In this document: positions 49,364 through 57,963 of the stretch, in pieces | Layout of the letters: every line of letters starts with the position of its first letter | Position numbering within the stretch: the stretch's first letter is position 1 | NCBI RefSeq assembly: GCF_900105215.1 | Contig: NZ_FOIP01000001.1 | Location: 2,378,001-2,442,000 of the forward strand | Direction of reading: 5' to 3' | Source: Lacrimispora sphenoides | GTDB lineage: Bacteria > Bacillota > Clostridia > Lachnospirales > Lachnospiraceae | Length of the DNA: 64,000 bases | Notes under the pieces: generated by a model | Databases searched by the model: none | The model's input: only the letters and a program-made list of their open reading frames with translations | What the model was told of the DNA's origin: nothing | Position numbers and translations under genes: made by a program

Positions 49364-49441
49364 TCCTGATTTCGGATGAGCGTCCTGTCTGACATTTTTG
49401 AGACAAGATTCTCATTTCCGAAATCAGGATTTATTTTTTTT
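49364..49441 (+). terminator. Strong terminator at the end of the glycan island
   Basis: TCCTGATTTCGGA and ATGAG (49364-49380) pair with CTCAT and TTCCGAAATCAGGA (49411-49429), loop includes an inner TGTCT/AGACA hairpin, followed by TTTATTTTTTTT. It separates the island from the fla operon. Confidence 0.88.
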
Positions 49442-49483
49442 GTCATTATCTTAAGATTTAAAGAAAATTTCCTGACAACTTTC

Positions 49484-49512
49484 TTGACAAAATCTGTAAA
49501 TAAATGTAGAAT
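49484..49512 (+). promoter_or_regulatory. Sigma-A-type promoter of the fla operon
   Basis: TTGACA at 49484-49489, a 17-base spacer, TAGAAT at 49507-49512; close to consensus. It lies 130 bases before flgB and just after the terminator of the island, so the basal-body operon is likely driven by vegetative sigma factor, as the B. subtilis fla/che operon is. Confidence 0.75.
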
Positions 49513-49645
49513 ATAGTAAGAAAAATTACAGAAAAATTAAAAAAAAAGGAAAATCCTGTTGAATTTAACTGGAGAAGGTAATTTTCTTGTGGTGAAATAC
49601 AATTCCCATGTTTCTTCAAGGGGAATGAAAGTGAGGAGCAATAGG

Positions 49646-50026
49646 ATGGTTGGGATATTTGGAAATAACATTTCCATGGCGGAAAAAACTTTGGATTACC
49701 TGTGGTCCAAGCAATCGGTAACATTGGATAATATTGCCAATGGTGAAACCCCAGGTTATAAGGCCCGTTATGTTACTTTTGAGGATGAATTCCGTAAACG
49801 CTTAATGGCCAGCAGAGAGGGCACATCAAAGGATATAGGAAGAATCATAGGCAACTCCAGACATTTTATCCATGAAACAAAAGATGAATCAGCGAGAATG
49901 GACGGAAACAATGTCAACATGGATGTAGAGAATGTGGAACTGGCTAGGACAACTCTTCAGTATCAGTATCAGCTGAACGCGTTGAATAGTGAAGTAAGCA
50001 GGCTTCGCACGGTTATTAAAGGCTAA
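49646..50026 (+). CDS. flgB: Flagellar basal-body rod protein FlgB
   Basis: A 126-residue rod protein with the N-terminal helix motif VTLDNIANGETPGYKARYVTFEDEF and the C-terminal NVDMEVARTTLQYQYQLNALN-like block (here NVNMDVENVELARTTLQYQ). It forms the proximal rod of the basal body. The ATG at 49646 after GTGAGGAG begins VGIFGNNISMAEKTL, as in the family; the longer frame from 49559 is not needed. It opens the operon, but the usual partner flgC is not next: fliE follows directly and flgC is at 63025. Confidence 0.93.
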   Translation: MVGIFGNNISMAEKTLDYLWSKQSVTLDNIANGETPGYKARYVTFEDEFRKRLMASREGTSKDIGRIIGNSRHFIHETKDESARMDGNNVNMDVENVELARTTLQYQYQLNALNSEVSRLRTVIKG

Positions 50027-50043
50027 AACGGGAGGTAAATGAG

Positions 50044-50355
50044 ATGGAGCAGATGTTTATAAGGCCTATGATCCCCATGGAGTCCATTGGGAATATAGGA
50101 AGCGAAAAGAAAGTGACAACCGGACAGGATGGAAGTTCGGTATTTCGGGATATATTTAAAGAAGCCATTCAGAACGTAAAAACCACGGATGCGGATTTAA
50201 CGGTACAAGAATATTTACTGTCAACAGGTCAGATTGACGATGCGCATACCGTGCCGGCAGCGGCAGCAAAAGCCCAGTTATCTGTAGAACTCTTAACATC
50301 TCTTCGGAATAAGGCACTGGAAGCCTACAATGAGATAATAAGAATCGGCGTTTAA
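50044..50355 (+). CDS. fliE: Flagellar hook-basal body complex protein FliE
   Basis: A 103-residue protein with the FliE core: FRDIFKEAIQNVKTTDADL, AAAKAQLSVELLTSLRNKALEAYNEIIRI. It joins the MS ring to the rod. The conserved C-terminal helix is intact and the length is normal. ATG 50044 follows GGGAGGTAA; 26 bases precede fliF. Confidence 0.93.
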   Translation: MEQMFIRPMIPMESIGNIGSEKKVTTGQDGSSVFRDIFKEAIQNVKTTDADLTVQEYLLSTGQIDDAHTVPAAAAKAQLSVELLTSLRNKALEAYNEIIRIGV

Positions 50356-50380
50356 GTAGATAACAGGGCGGACAGGTACA

Positions 50381-51976
50381 ATGGAGAAGATAAAGGAACT
50401 TTTAGAAAAGCTAAATGATAAAGTAAAAAAAGCCATAATCATCGGCGCTGTGGGCGTGACGGTTGTGGTGGGAGCGATTGTGATCGCGTTGTCCATGCGG
50501 GAAAAGCCTTACGAGGTGATGTTTCCAAGTGTTAGCAGCGATGAAGCCAAGCAGATCATTGGAAAATTACAGGAAGACGGAATCGATTATCAGTATCAAA
50601 ACGGTGACATTCTGGTGCCTACACCCCAGTTAGACACAACCAGGGCAAAGTTAGTTTCAGAAGGGTATCCAAAAAGTGGTTTTACATATGATGTATTCAG
50701 AAGTAATGTAAACTTGATGACGACTGATTCAGACCGGCGTAGGTTTGAACTATATGATTTGGAAACCAGAATTGGTTCTACGATTAAGGTCTTTGATGGC
50801 GTGCAGGAGGCATATGTAACCATAGCTCTGGGAGAACCTTCCAGATATGCACTGTCTGATGATAAGACGCAGGAGTCCAGTGCCCAGGCTGTTGTGGTTA
50901 TGAAAGATGGTGGATCGCCTACGCAAGAGCAGGCAAAGTCCATCCAGCTTCTTATATCCAGAAGTATCCCAGGAATGGTCATTGACAATGTCTCTGTATT
51001 TGATGGAAACGGACGAGAAGTTTCCACTAGTTCAGATGACGAGGATATCAACAACGGCAAGGCCGCAGAAGAGATTACCAGGGTAATCGAAGATCAGATT
51101 TCAGCAAAGGTCTTAAATGTCCTTGGCCCTGTATACGGAAACGGCAATGTCCGTGTATCCGTAAAAGGCACGGTCAATATGGAAAAGCTGATTCGGGAGA
51201 GCATTGTTTACAATACGCCCGAAAAGATAGATGAAAAAGATAAGACAGGTCTTACTTCCGAGGAATCCATATTCAAAGAATATTCTGGAAGTGGGCAGAA
51301 TGCTTCCGGTGTGGCCGGTTCAGAGGCCAATGCGGACATCCCACAGTATAATGCGGGAGGTACGGCTGAAGAGAATGCATATGGCTCCAGCAGCCTGACC
51401 AGAAAATATCTTTTAAACCAGATAAAAGAACAGGGTCAAGTCAATCCAGGAGCTTTGGAGAACCTGACTGTTTCCGTAGTGGTAAATGGGACAGGATTTG
51501 GAAGTATGACGATTGACGACATACGGGATCTGGCTGGAAATGCGGCTGGAATCCCTCAGGCAGATCGTGCGGAAAAGATAACCGCCGTGGCGGCGCCCTT
51601 CTATACTGTGGAGGTACCCAAAGCGCCTGAAACTCCTGTGGAAGCAAGCACCGGGGGCATTTTGGTTAATCAGTGGATTCTGATTGCAGCACTGGCGGGA
51701 GTACTTCTTATCGCTCTGATTATCATTTTGGCGGTAAGACATAGACGGAAGAGAAACACTCTTATGGAATCCATGGAAATCAGCCAGGAAGATGTTCCGG
51801 AACTGCCGGATATGGTACAACTGCCAGAGGAGGAAGAAGAACAGGAGATTCTGGAGCCTGAAGAAGACAGGGGAGCAGAACTGCGCCAGTGTGTCCGCGA
51901 TTTTGCTGAGCAGAACCCTGAGATATCAGCTCAGCTGCTGAAAACATGGTTGAATGGAGGCGGTAACAATGGTTAA
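50381..51976 (+). CDS. fliF: Flagellar MS-ring protein FliF
   Basis: A 531-residue MS-ring protein: N-terminal transmembrane helix (KAIIIGAVGVTVVVGAIVIALS), the ring-building RBM segments (YEVMFPSVSSDEAKQIIGKL, DGIDYQYQNGDILVPTPQLDTTRAKL), the conserved SFTLTTDSDRRRFELYDLET-like block, and a C-terminal helix (WILIAALAGVLLIALIIILAV) followed by an acidic tail that binds FliG. Slightly short compared with Salmonella (560) but normal for clostridia. Ends eight bases inside fliG. Confidence 0.96.
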   Translation: MEKIKELLEKLNDKVKKAIIIGAVGVTVVVGAIVIALSMREKPYEVMFPSVSSDEAKQIIGKLQEDGIDYQYQNGDILVPTPQLDTTRAKLVSEGYPKSGFTYDVFRSNVNLMTTDSDRRRFELYDLETRIGSTIKVFDGVQEAYVTIALGEPSRYALSDDKTQESSAQAVVVMKDGGSPTQEQAKSIQLLISRSIPGMVIDNVSVFDGNGREVSTSSDDEDINNGKAAEEITRVIEDQISAKVLNVLGPVYGNGNVRVSVKGTVNMEKLIRESIVYNTPEKIDEKDKTGLTSEESIFKEYSGSGQNASGVAGSEANADIPQYNAGGTAEENAYGSSSLTRKYLLNQIKEQGQVNPGALENLTVSVVVNGTGFGSMTIDDIRDLAGNAAGIPQADRAEKITAVAAPFYTVEVPKAPETPVEASTGGILVNQWILIAALAGVLLIALIIILAVRHRRKRNTLMESMEISQEDVPELPDMVQLPEEEEEQEILEPEEDRGAELRQCVRDFAEQNPEISAQLLKTWLNGGGNNG

Positions 51977-52970
51977 TCTAACCCCCGAACAAAAAGCGGC
52001 GACAGTGGTTGTTTCACTGGGAGTGGATAAGGCTTCTAAAGTATACAAGTACTTAAGTGAAGACGAGATTGAGAAATTAACCCTTGAAGTGGCAAAGCTA
52101 GGACATGTGGAAGCAGAGCAGACGGAAGCCATTTTAGATGAGTTTTACAAGACCTGTCTGACTCAAAAGGTAGTGACTGACGGTGGCCTGGAGTATGCAA
52201 GAACTGTTCTGGAAAAAGCCTTCGGTGAAAGTACGGCTAACAGCTTGCTTCAAAAGGTTACACAGTCTCTGAAATCCAGATCCTTTGGATTTATTCGGAA
52301 GAGCGATGTAAAGAACTTGCTTTCCGTCCTGCAGCATGAAAGAGCCCAGATCATTGCACTGGTACTTTCTTATACAAATGAGGAGATGGCGGCCCAGATT
52401 ATTTCAGAGCTTGCCCCTGAAAAGCGCATGCAGGTCGTGGAGTCCATTGCCAGAATGGAGAGTGCATCTCCTGAAGGAATTAAAATTGTGGAAGAGGAGA
52501 TCAAGAAACGGTTCTCCGGCATCCTTACTACCGACTACACCAGTGTGGGTGGTGTTGATTACATAGCAAACGTCATGAACCACATAGACCGGAGCAACGA
52601 AAAGCTCATCTTCGACGAACTGGGAAGAAAAGATGCAGAACTGGCGGATACCATCCGCAAGAAGATGTTCGTATTCGAGGATATCATTACCATGGACAAC
52701 CGCTCGATCCAGCGCTTTATCAGAGAGTGCGATATGCGTGACATGGTTTATGCCCTTAAGAATGCAAACGAGCAGATTACAACAGTTATTTTCTCCAATA
52801 TGTCAACTCGTATGAAGGAAAGCATCCAGTCCGATATGGAAGTTACAGTTAATGTACGCTTAAAAGATGTAGAAGAGGCTCAGCAGAGGATTGTCGGTAT
52901 CATTAGGCGTCTGGAAGAAGAAGGCGAGCTGATCATCAATAAGGGCGGAAAGGATGATGTCATTGTCTAA
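51969..52970 (+). CDS. fliG: Flagellar motor switch protein FliG
   Basis: A 333-residue C-ring protein. N-terminal domain that docks on FliF (KAATVVVSLGVDKASKVYKYL), middle domain with the EHPQTI-like block LQHERAQIIALVLSYTNEE and the C-terminal torque-generating domain with charged helix RKMFVFEDIITMDNRSIQRFI. The ATG at 51969 follows GGAGG with eight-base spacing; the in-frame ATG at 51954 lies before that ribosome site. Translationally coupled to fliF (8-base overlap) and fliH (17-base overlap). Confidence 0.96.
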   Translation: MVNLTPEQKAATVVVSLGVDKASKVYKYLSEDEIEKLTLEVAKLGHVEAEQTEAILDEFYKTCLTQKVVTDGGLEYARTVLEKAFGESTANSLLQKVTQSLKSRSFGFIRKSDVKNLLSVLQHERAQIIALVLSYTNEEMAAQIISELAPEKRMQVVESIARMESASPEGIKIVEEEIKKRFSGILTTDYTSVGGVDYIANVMNHIDRSNEKLIFDELGRKDAELADTIRKKMFVFEDIITMDNRSIQRFIRECDMRDMVYALKNANEQITTVIFSNMSTRMKESIQSDMEVTVNVRLKDVEEAQQRIVGIIRRLEEEGELIINKGGKDDVIV

Positions 52971-53766
52971 TATTATAAAGTCTGTGCAGATGGCCGAACG
53001 TGTTCTGGAATACGGATTTACCAGGGAATTTGAAGATATCAGGGTAAAAGAAAACGGTAATCAGGAAACGGAATGTGGGCAGGAGGAGTCTGCGGACCAA
53101 GAATATGACAGGTATCTTCAAACTAGTGAATTATACGAAGATGCTATAAGGAAGTCACAGGTGATTTTGGACCAGGCCAGGACGGATGCAGAAGATCTCT
53201 TAAACCAGGCCATGACGGACGGGGAAAAACTCCGCGCTCAGGCAATGGAAGAAGGCCGTCAGGCCGGATATGACGCGGGATATGAGGAAGGTTTCCGCAA
53301 AGCCTATGAAGCCCATAAAGAGGTTCTTGATGCGCGCGAGGAAGAATTTCTGGAAGCCATGAAAAACGCGATTGAAAGCGTTACGAAAGAAAAAGAAAAA
53401 TTACTGGACAAATACATTGACGATTTAAAAAAGGTCACTCTGACGATTGCAGAAAAGGTGATTCAGACCAGTCTGCGCTCCAGCGGAGAGATTATTAAAC
53501 GCATGATCGTGGCTGCCGCGGGAAAGCTTAAGAAAACCCAGTGGATGAAAATTTATGTATCCCAAAGGGATGCAGGAATGATGATACAGGGAGATGTGGG
53601 ACTGTTAAGTGAATTGTCCCACATTTCCGGGAATATCAAGATCATTGCTATGGATCATGAGGAGGACGGAGCCTGTATCATTGAGCTTCCGGAGGAGATT
53701 ATTGATGTCAGCGTGAATACGCAGCTGGAAAATATAAAGGGAATACTTAATAACGCCAGACTGTAA
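52954..53766 (+). CDS. fliH: Flagellar assembly protein FliH
   Basis: A 270-residue FliH: long coiled-coil N-terminus with AQAMEEGRQAGYDAGYEEGFRKAYE GxxxG-type repeats, then the V-type-ATPase-E-like C-terminal domain (KKVTLTIAEKVIQTSLRSSGEIIKRMI). It holds the FliI ATPase at the export gate. Charged, lysine/glutamate-rich as expected. Start is ambiguous by one codon (ATG 52954 or 52957), within the end of fliG. Confidence 0.9.
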   Translation: MMSLSNIIKSVQMAERVLEYGFTREFEDIRVKENGNQETECGQEESADQEYDRYLQTSELYEDAIRKSQVILDQARTDAEDLLNQAMTDGEKLRAQAMEEGRQAGYDAGYEEGFRKAYEAHKEVLDAREEEFLEAMKNAIESVTKEKEKLLDKYIDDLKKVTLTIAEKVIQTSLRSSGEIIKRMIVAAAGKLKKTQWMKIYVSQRDAGMMIQGDVGLLSELSHISGNIKIIAMDHEEDGACIIELPEEIIDVSVNTQLENIKGILNNARL

Positions 53767-53780
53767 CAGGAGGAGCCTGC

Positions 53781-55082
53781 ATGTTTAAGGAATTGACGGA
53801 TCTCATTACGAAGACTGAGACAATCGACCATATCGGGAAGATTGAAAACATTGTGGGGATGTCCATGGAAGCCTCCGGAGGAAGGGCCAGTATCGGAGAC
53901 ATAGCCTATATTTACAATGAAGACCGGCAGGAGCAGATACCGGTGGAAGTGGTGGGCTTTAAGGATGACAAAATACAGCTTATGGCCTATGAAAATATGA
54001 ATGGAATTGCAGCGGGCAGCTTTGTTCGGAATACAAAACGCAGGTTGAAGGTACCGGTAGGAGATTTTTTAAGAGGTCGAATCATCGATGCAAAGGGAGA
54101 ACCAATGGATGGAAAAGGACCTTTTGAATCTCCCCGGTACTATTACGTAGAAAATCCTTATATCAATCCCATGACCCGTCCGCCCATAACGGAAAAGCTG
54201 GAATTTGGTGTCAAAGCCATTGATGGCTTAAATACGATTGGAAAAGGCCAGCGTATCGGAATTTTTGCAGGTAGTGGAGTTGGAAAGAGTACTTTGCTGG
54301 GTATGATTGCCAGGAATGTAAAGGCTGATATTAACGTAGTGGCCCTGGTAGGGGAGCGTGGAAGAGAGGTCCGTGAATTTATAGAAAAAGACTTAGGGCC
54401 GGAAGGTATGAAACGTTCTGTGCTGGTGGTAGCTACATCAGACCAGCCAGCCATGCTTCGCATGAAGTGTCCATTGGTTGCCACTACCATAGCTGAATAC
54501 TTTAAGAATCAAGGCAAGGATGTATTGCTTATGATGGACTCCTTAACCCGTTTTGCTATGGCACAGAGAGAGATAGGGCTTGCAATCGGAGAGCCTCCGG
54601 TGGCAAGAGGCTATACTCCCTCTATTTATGCGGAGTTTCCAAAGCTGTTGGAACGGAGCGGTAACTTTGGACAAGGTTCCATTACAGGAATCTACACGGT
54701 TTTGGTGGAGGGTGATGATACCAATGAGCCAATTGCCGATACAGTAAGGGGTATTGTGGATGGCCATATTGTGCTGAGCCGAAAGCTGGCCAATGCCAAC
54801 CATTTCCCGGCTATTGACGTCAGTGCCAGTATTTCTCGTCTGATGACAAACATCGTTTCAGAGGAACACCGGAAATTAGCTTCCCAAATCCGGGATATGT
54901 TAAGCCTTTATGAGAAAAATGAGGATCTTATCTCCATTGGAGCTTATAAGAGCGGCAGCAACCCAAAGCTTGATATGGCTATATCTAAAATTGATAAGAT
55001 TAATCAGTTCCTGTGCCAGGGAATACAGGAACAAGCTAGTTATGAAGAGGTCTTAAAGAAAATCAAGATGATCATATCATAA
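53781..55082 (+). CDS. fliI: Flagellum-specific ATPase FliI
   Basis: A 433-residue type III export ATPase related to F1-beta: Walker A GSGVGKST with K169, VALVGERGREVREF, Walker B LLMMDSLTRFAMAQREI and SGNFGQGSITGIYTVLVEGDD. It energises substrate unloading with FliH and FliJ. ATG 53781 follows ACAGGAGG. Normal length. Confidence 0.96.
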   Translation: MFKELTDLITKTETIDHIGKIENIVGMSMEASGGRASIGDIAYIYNEDRQEQIPVEVVGFKDDKIQLMAYENMNGIAAGSFVRNTKRRLKVPVGDFLRGRIIDAKGEPMDGKGPFESPRYYYVENPYINPMTRPPITEKLEFGVKAIDGLNTIGKGQRIGIFAGSGVGKSTLLGMIARNVKADINVVALVGERGREVREFIEKDLGPEGMKRSVLVVATSDQPAMLRMKCPLVATTIAEYFKNQGKDVLLMMDSLTRFAMAQREIGLAIGEPPVARGYTPSIYAEFPKLLERSGNFGQGSITGIYTVLVEGDDTNEPIADTVRGIVDGHIVLSRKLANANHFPAIDVSASISRLMTNIVSEEHRKLASQIRDMLSLYEKNEDLISIGAYKSGSNPKLDMAISKIDKINQFLCQGIQEQASYEEVLKKIKMIIS

Positions 55083-55104
55083 ATGCTGAAAGGGGAAGGG
55101 GAGC

Positions 55105-55554
55105 ATGAAGAAGTTTAATTTTCCACTTAATACAGTGTTAAATTATAAGGACCAGGTACTTGATAATTTAAAAAGCGAACACGCCCAGATCGTGGATAAG
55201 GTGGTCAGGCAGGAAAAAAAGGTTGAGGATTTGTCAGACCTAAGAAGAGATGCCTGTGACCGGCTTCAGGAAGAGATTGGCCAGGGTATCGCTGTTAATA
55301 TGATGAAGGAATATGGAACCTACATAACCTTTATGCAGCAGAAAATTCTTACCGAACAAGGAGTTCTTCAGAAATTACAAAGAAGAGAGGAACAAAAACG
55401 GGAGGAAGTGGTGGAGGCCAGAAAAGAAGTGGTTTCCATTGAAAAGCTGAAGGAAAAGAAGCTTTTGCAGTATAACAAAGAGGTTTTACGTAGTGAGGAA
55501 CTGTTCATTGAGGAGTTCGTTTCCAACACAACCTCAGTACATGGAAGCAGGTAA
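55105..55554 (+). CDS. fliJ: Flagellar export protein FliJ
   Basis: A 149-residue, almost entirely helical coiled-coil protein (FNFPLNTVLNYKDQVLDNLK, QRREEQKREEVVEARKEVV), characteristic of FliJ, the gamma-like stalk of the export ATPase. Sequence similarity in FliJ is low, so the assignment rests on the coiled coil, size and position between fliI and fliK. A hairpin starts at its stop codon (55550-55582). Confidence 0.85.
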   Translation: MKKFNFPLNTVLNYKDQVLDNLKSEHAQIVDKVVRQEKKVEDLSDLRRDACDRLQEEIGQGIAVNMMKEYGTYITFMQQKILTEQGVLQKLQRREEQKREEVVEARKEVVSIEKLKEKKLLQYNKEVLRSEELFIEEFVSNTTSVHGSR

Positions 55555-55582
55555 TCCTGCCGTAAAACGTTCGGCAGTTACC
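55550..55582 (+). other. Hairpin between fliJ and fliK
   Basis: Stem GGTAA + CTGCCG pairs with CGGCAG + TTACC, with a two-base bulge and no T-run. It includes the fliJ stop codon. Might tune transcript stability inside the operon. Confidence 0.45.
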
Positions 55583-55626
55583 ATACAATCAAATGCTTAA
55601 CAGCATGAAAAGAAAGGAGTGAGAAG

Positions 55627-56886
55627 ATGACAGAGGTAAAGAACAGCAGTGTTGATTTGTTATCCAGACAGATGACTGGCAGTAAGAAAAAGGAAGAAAA
55701 GGCTGTTAACGGTCAATCCGAGTTTAAGGCCATGCTGAAAAACGGCAATCAGAAGAAGGATGGAAAAAGCCCGGAATCAGGGGAGTCCTCTGAAGATAAG
55801 ATGTCTGCGTCAGAAGTTGCGTCAGAAGCTGCGGCTCTAGTTGTTGCGGCCGGTATGGCGGGAATTAAAGAGCCGGAGGAAAAGTTCCAAATGGCTGGAC
55901 AGGAACCGACGGATCAGATTATGGAAACCATCGGAGAGGCTGAAGCAACGGTTTTGTCACCGGAAGAAAGTGGAAAAATCCAGACAATGGATTCGTTCCG
56001 TACTTTAGACCAGTTCCGTTTTAACCAGCTGGCAGAAAGCAGTATGGGAACAGATAGCCTTGCAGATGTAAAATTGGGAACCTTAACGGATAATTCAAAA
56101 GAAATTGCGGAACCCCTTTTCTCGAAGACAATGATGCAAAAAACAGGTGAGAAAAACCCTGTAATTGAGGATATTGCCGGACAGAATCCGGAAACAGCTG
56201 TAAACGCAAAAGGGAAGAATGATACTTTATCGTTGCAGCAGCTTATGAAGGCAGCAGAGACCGTTTCAGATTCAGTGGAAGAGGAACCTATGGTAAATCT
56301 TCAAAGGAGTGGTTCCCAGGAAAAATCAAACCCTTGGGAAGAAGATCAGGATAAAATCCAGAAAAGCCTTCCGGAAAAACCTTATGAGCCTGTACGTTTC
56401 TGGAATACTTCTTCTGCAAAACCTGAGGAAGTCCATATGTCTGTAAGAGTAGATAATTCGGAAGAATTGGAAGCGAAGCTGTCGGAACAGATTTTAAAAC
56501 AGATTCACGAAGGAAATGGGGAACTGGATATCCAATTAGAACCCCATAACCTGGGAAAAATCAGGATCAGAATTTCCTATGAGGATAATCAGATCAGCGT
56601 TTCCCTTCTGTGTACGGAAAGCAGAACTTTGAAGCTTTTATCCCAGTCAGCAGGCGATTTAGGTTCCATTCTGGAATCTAATCTAGAACGGCCATTCCAA
56701 GTTCTGGTAGACAAGCAGGAACCAGATTACTTAAACCAGCAGCAGGAACAGGGCAGCAGACAGGAACAGCGTGGACAGCATCAGGAAAGCCAGAGGGAAG
56801 AAAACAGCGGGGACTTTTTACAAAAGCTGAGGCTTGGGATTTTTGAATCGGAAAGCACTGAAGAAAGCGGCGTTGGTTACAGATAA
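55627..56886 (+). CDS. fliK: Flagellar hook-length control protein FliK
   Basis: A 419-residue protein: a long, low-complexity Gln/Glu/Ser-rich N-terminal half typical of the ruler part of FliK, then the C-terminal Flg_hook domain (ELDIQLEPHNLGKIRIRISYEDNQ, SVSLLCTESRTLKLL). It measures hook length and switches export specificity. The ruler would be measured against a hook whose subunits here carry a large insertion (see flgE). Starts after GAAAGGAG. Confidence 0.88.
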   Translation: MTEVKNSSVDLLSRQMTGSKKKEEKAVNGQSEFKAMLKNGNQKKDGKSPESGESSEDKMSASEVASEAAALVVAAGMAGIKEPEEKFQMAGQEPTDQIMETIGEAEATVLSPEESGKIQTMDSFRTLDQFRFNQLAESSMGTDSLADVKLGTLTDNSKEIAEPLFSKTMMQKTGEKNPVIEDIAGQNPETAVNAKGKNDTLSLQQLMKAAETVSDSVEEEPMVNLQRSGSQEKSNPWEEDQDKIQKSLPEKPYEPVRFWNTSSAKPEEVHMSVRVDNSEELEAKLSEQILKQIHEGNGELDIQLEPHNLGKIRIRISYEDNQISVSLLCTESRTLKLLSQSAGDLGSILESNLERPFQVLVDKQEPDYLNQQQEQGSRQEQRGQHQESQREENSGDFLQKLRLGIFESESTEESGVGYR

Positions 56887-56897
56887 GGAGAGAAACG

Positions 56898-57488
56898 ATG
56901 GCAAATGTAATTGGAGTTGATTCGAATACATATCTGGAGGCTTTTAAGGAAAGGGCGAAATCCACCAGTAACAGTGAATTAACAACAGAGGGATTTTTTA
57001 AGCTTTTGGCAGCACAGCTTCAAAATCAGGACATGTCAAACCCAATGGATAACTCAGAGATGATGACTCAGATGACTCAGATCGCTATGATGCAGGCTAT
57101 GAACAACTTCTCCACTGCAATGGGAGATTTTGCCCAGGTCAATACAATCAATTATGGAACCTCCATGATGGGAAAAGAAGTTATGGTTGGAGTCCAAGAG
57201 AAGAATGGGTCAATTAAAAAAATCACAGGAACTGTGACGAGAGTCGATATTTTTGGAGGTGTGCCAACTCTTTACATCGACGACGATGATAAGACAGGCT
57301 ATCCGGTTTCCAGTATCATGTCTGTGTATGAAAAAGGGCATAAACCTTCAGATGGGACAGAAAAGGATGACGGAGTTAAGGATCCAGATACAGATAATAA
57401 TACTGATGGAGCCAAGGAGCCTGATAAAGGTAATAATGTCGATGGAGCCGAGGATCCGGATGCAGATAACAAAACCAGTACCGATTAG
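56898..57488 (+). CDS. flgD: Flagellar hook cap/assembly protein FlgD
   Basis: A 196-residue FlgD with the conserved N-terminal block GFFKLLAAQLQNQDMSNPMD and MTQIAMMQAMNNF, then a short beta domain (YGTSMMGKEVMV, IDDDDKTGYPVSSIMSV). The last 45 residues are acidic repeats of the DPDTDN, EPDKGN, DPDADN type, an odd low-complexity tail that most FlgD proteins lack. It caps the growing hook and is required for FlgE polymerisation. ATG 56898 follows AGGAGAG. Confidence 0.9.
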   Translation: MANVIGVDSNTYLEAFKERAKSTSNSELTTEGFFKLLAAQLQNQDMSNPMDNSEMMTQMTQIAMMQAMNNFSTAMGDFAQVNTINYGTSMMGKEVMVGVQEKNGSIKKITGTVTRVDIFGGVPTLYIDDDDKTGYPVSSIMSVYEKGHKPSDGTEKDDGVKDPDTDNNTDGAKEPDKGNNVDGAEDPDADNKTSTD

Positions 57489-57508
57489 AATGCGGAAGGT
57501 GATGATTA

Positions 57509-57883
57509 ATGCTAGGCAAAATAAATCAGCATGAGGAATTAAGGCAGCTAAAGCTGCGGAATGCTGCCGCAATATCAAAACCGGCAGGCAGCTTTAATGA
57601 AATCCTTCAAAGCAGGATTGATAAAACGGAAGAACTCCAGTTTTCCCGCCATGCTGCAGAGAGGGTCAATCAGCGCGGAATTGAAATGTCGGATTCATTT
57701 ATACAAGATCTGCAGTCCGCAGTGGAAAAGGCCCGTTCCAAAGGTGCAAAGGACGTGGTGATCATAAGTGACAGGGGAGCATTTATTGTCAATGTACCCA
57801 ATAATACTGTGGTAACAACGATGTCCGGCAGTGAAATGAAAGAAAATATTTTTACAAATATTGACAGCGCCGTCCTATTATAG
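57509..57883 (+). CDS. Flagellar operon protein of the TIGR02530 type
   Basis: A 124-residue protein with FSRHAAERVNQRGIEMSDSF, VEKARSKGAKDVVIISDRGAFI and VNVPNNTVVTTMSG, which match the conserved Firmicutes flagellar operon protein family TIGR02530 that sits between flgD and flgE. Its role is unknown; it is proposed to help hook assembly. Overlap-free, 25 bases after flgD. Confidence 0.85.
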   Translation: MLGKINQHEELRQLKLRNAAAISKPAGSFNEILQSRIDKTEELQFSRHAAERVNQRGIEMSDSFIQDLQSAVEKARSKGAKDVVIISDRGAFIVNVPNNTVVTTMSGSEMKENIFTNIDSAVLL

Positions 57884-57963
57884 CTGGACCATTTATGGAG
57901 GCTTTTCCTGTGAGTCCGATTGACAGCAGGAGGAAGGCGCAAAAAACAAAGGAGAATAAAGCT

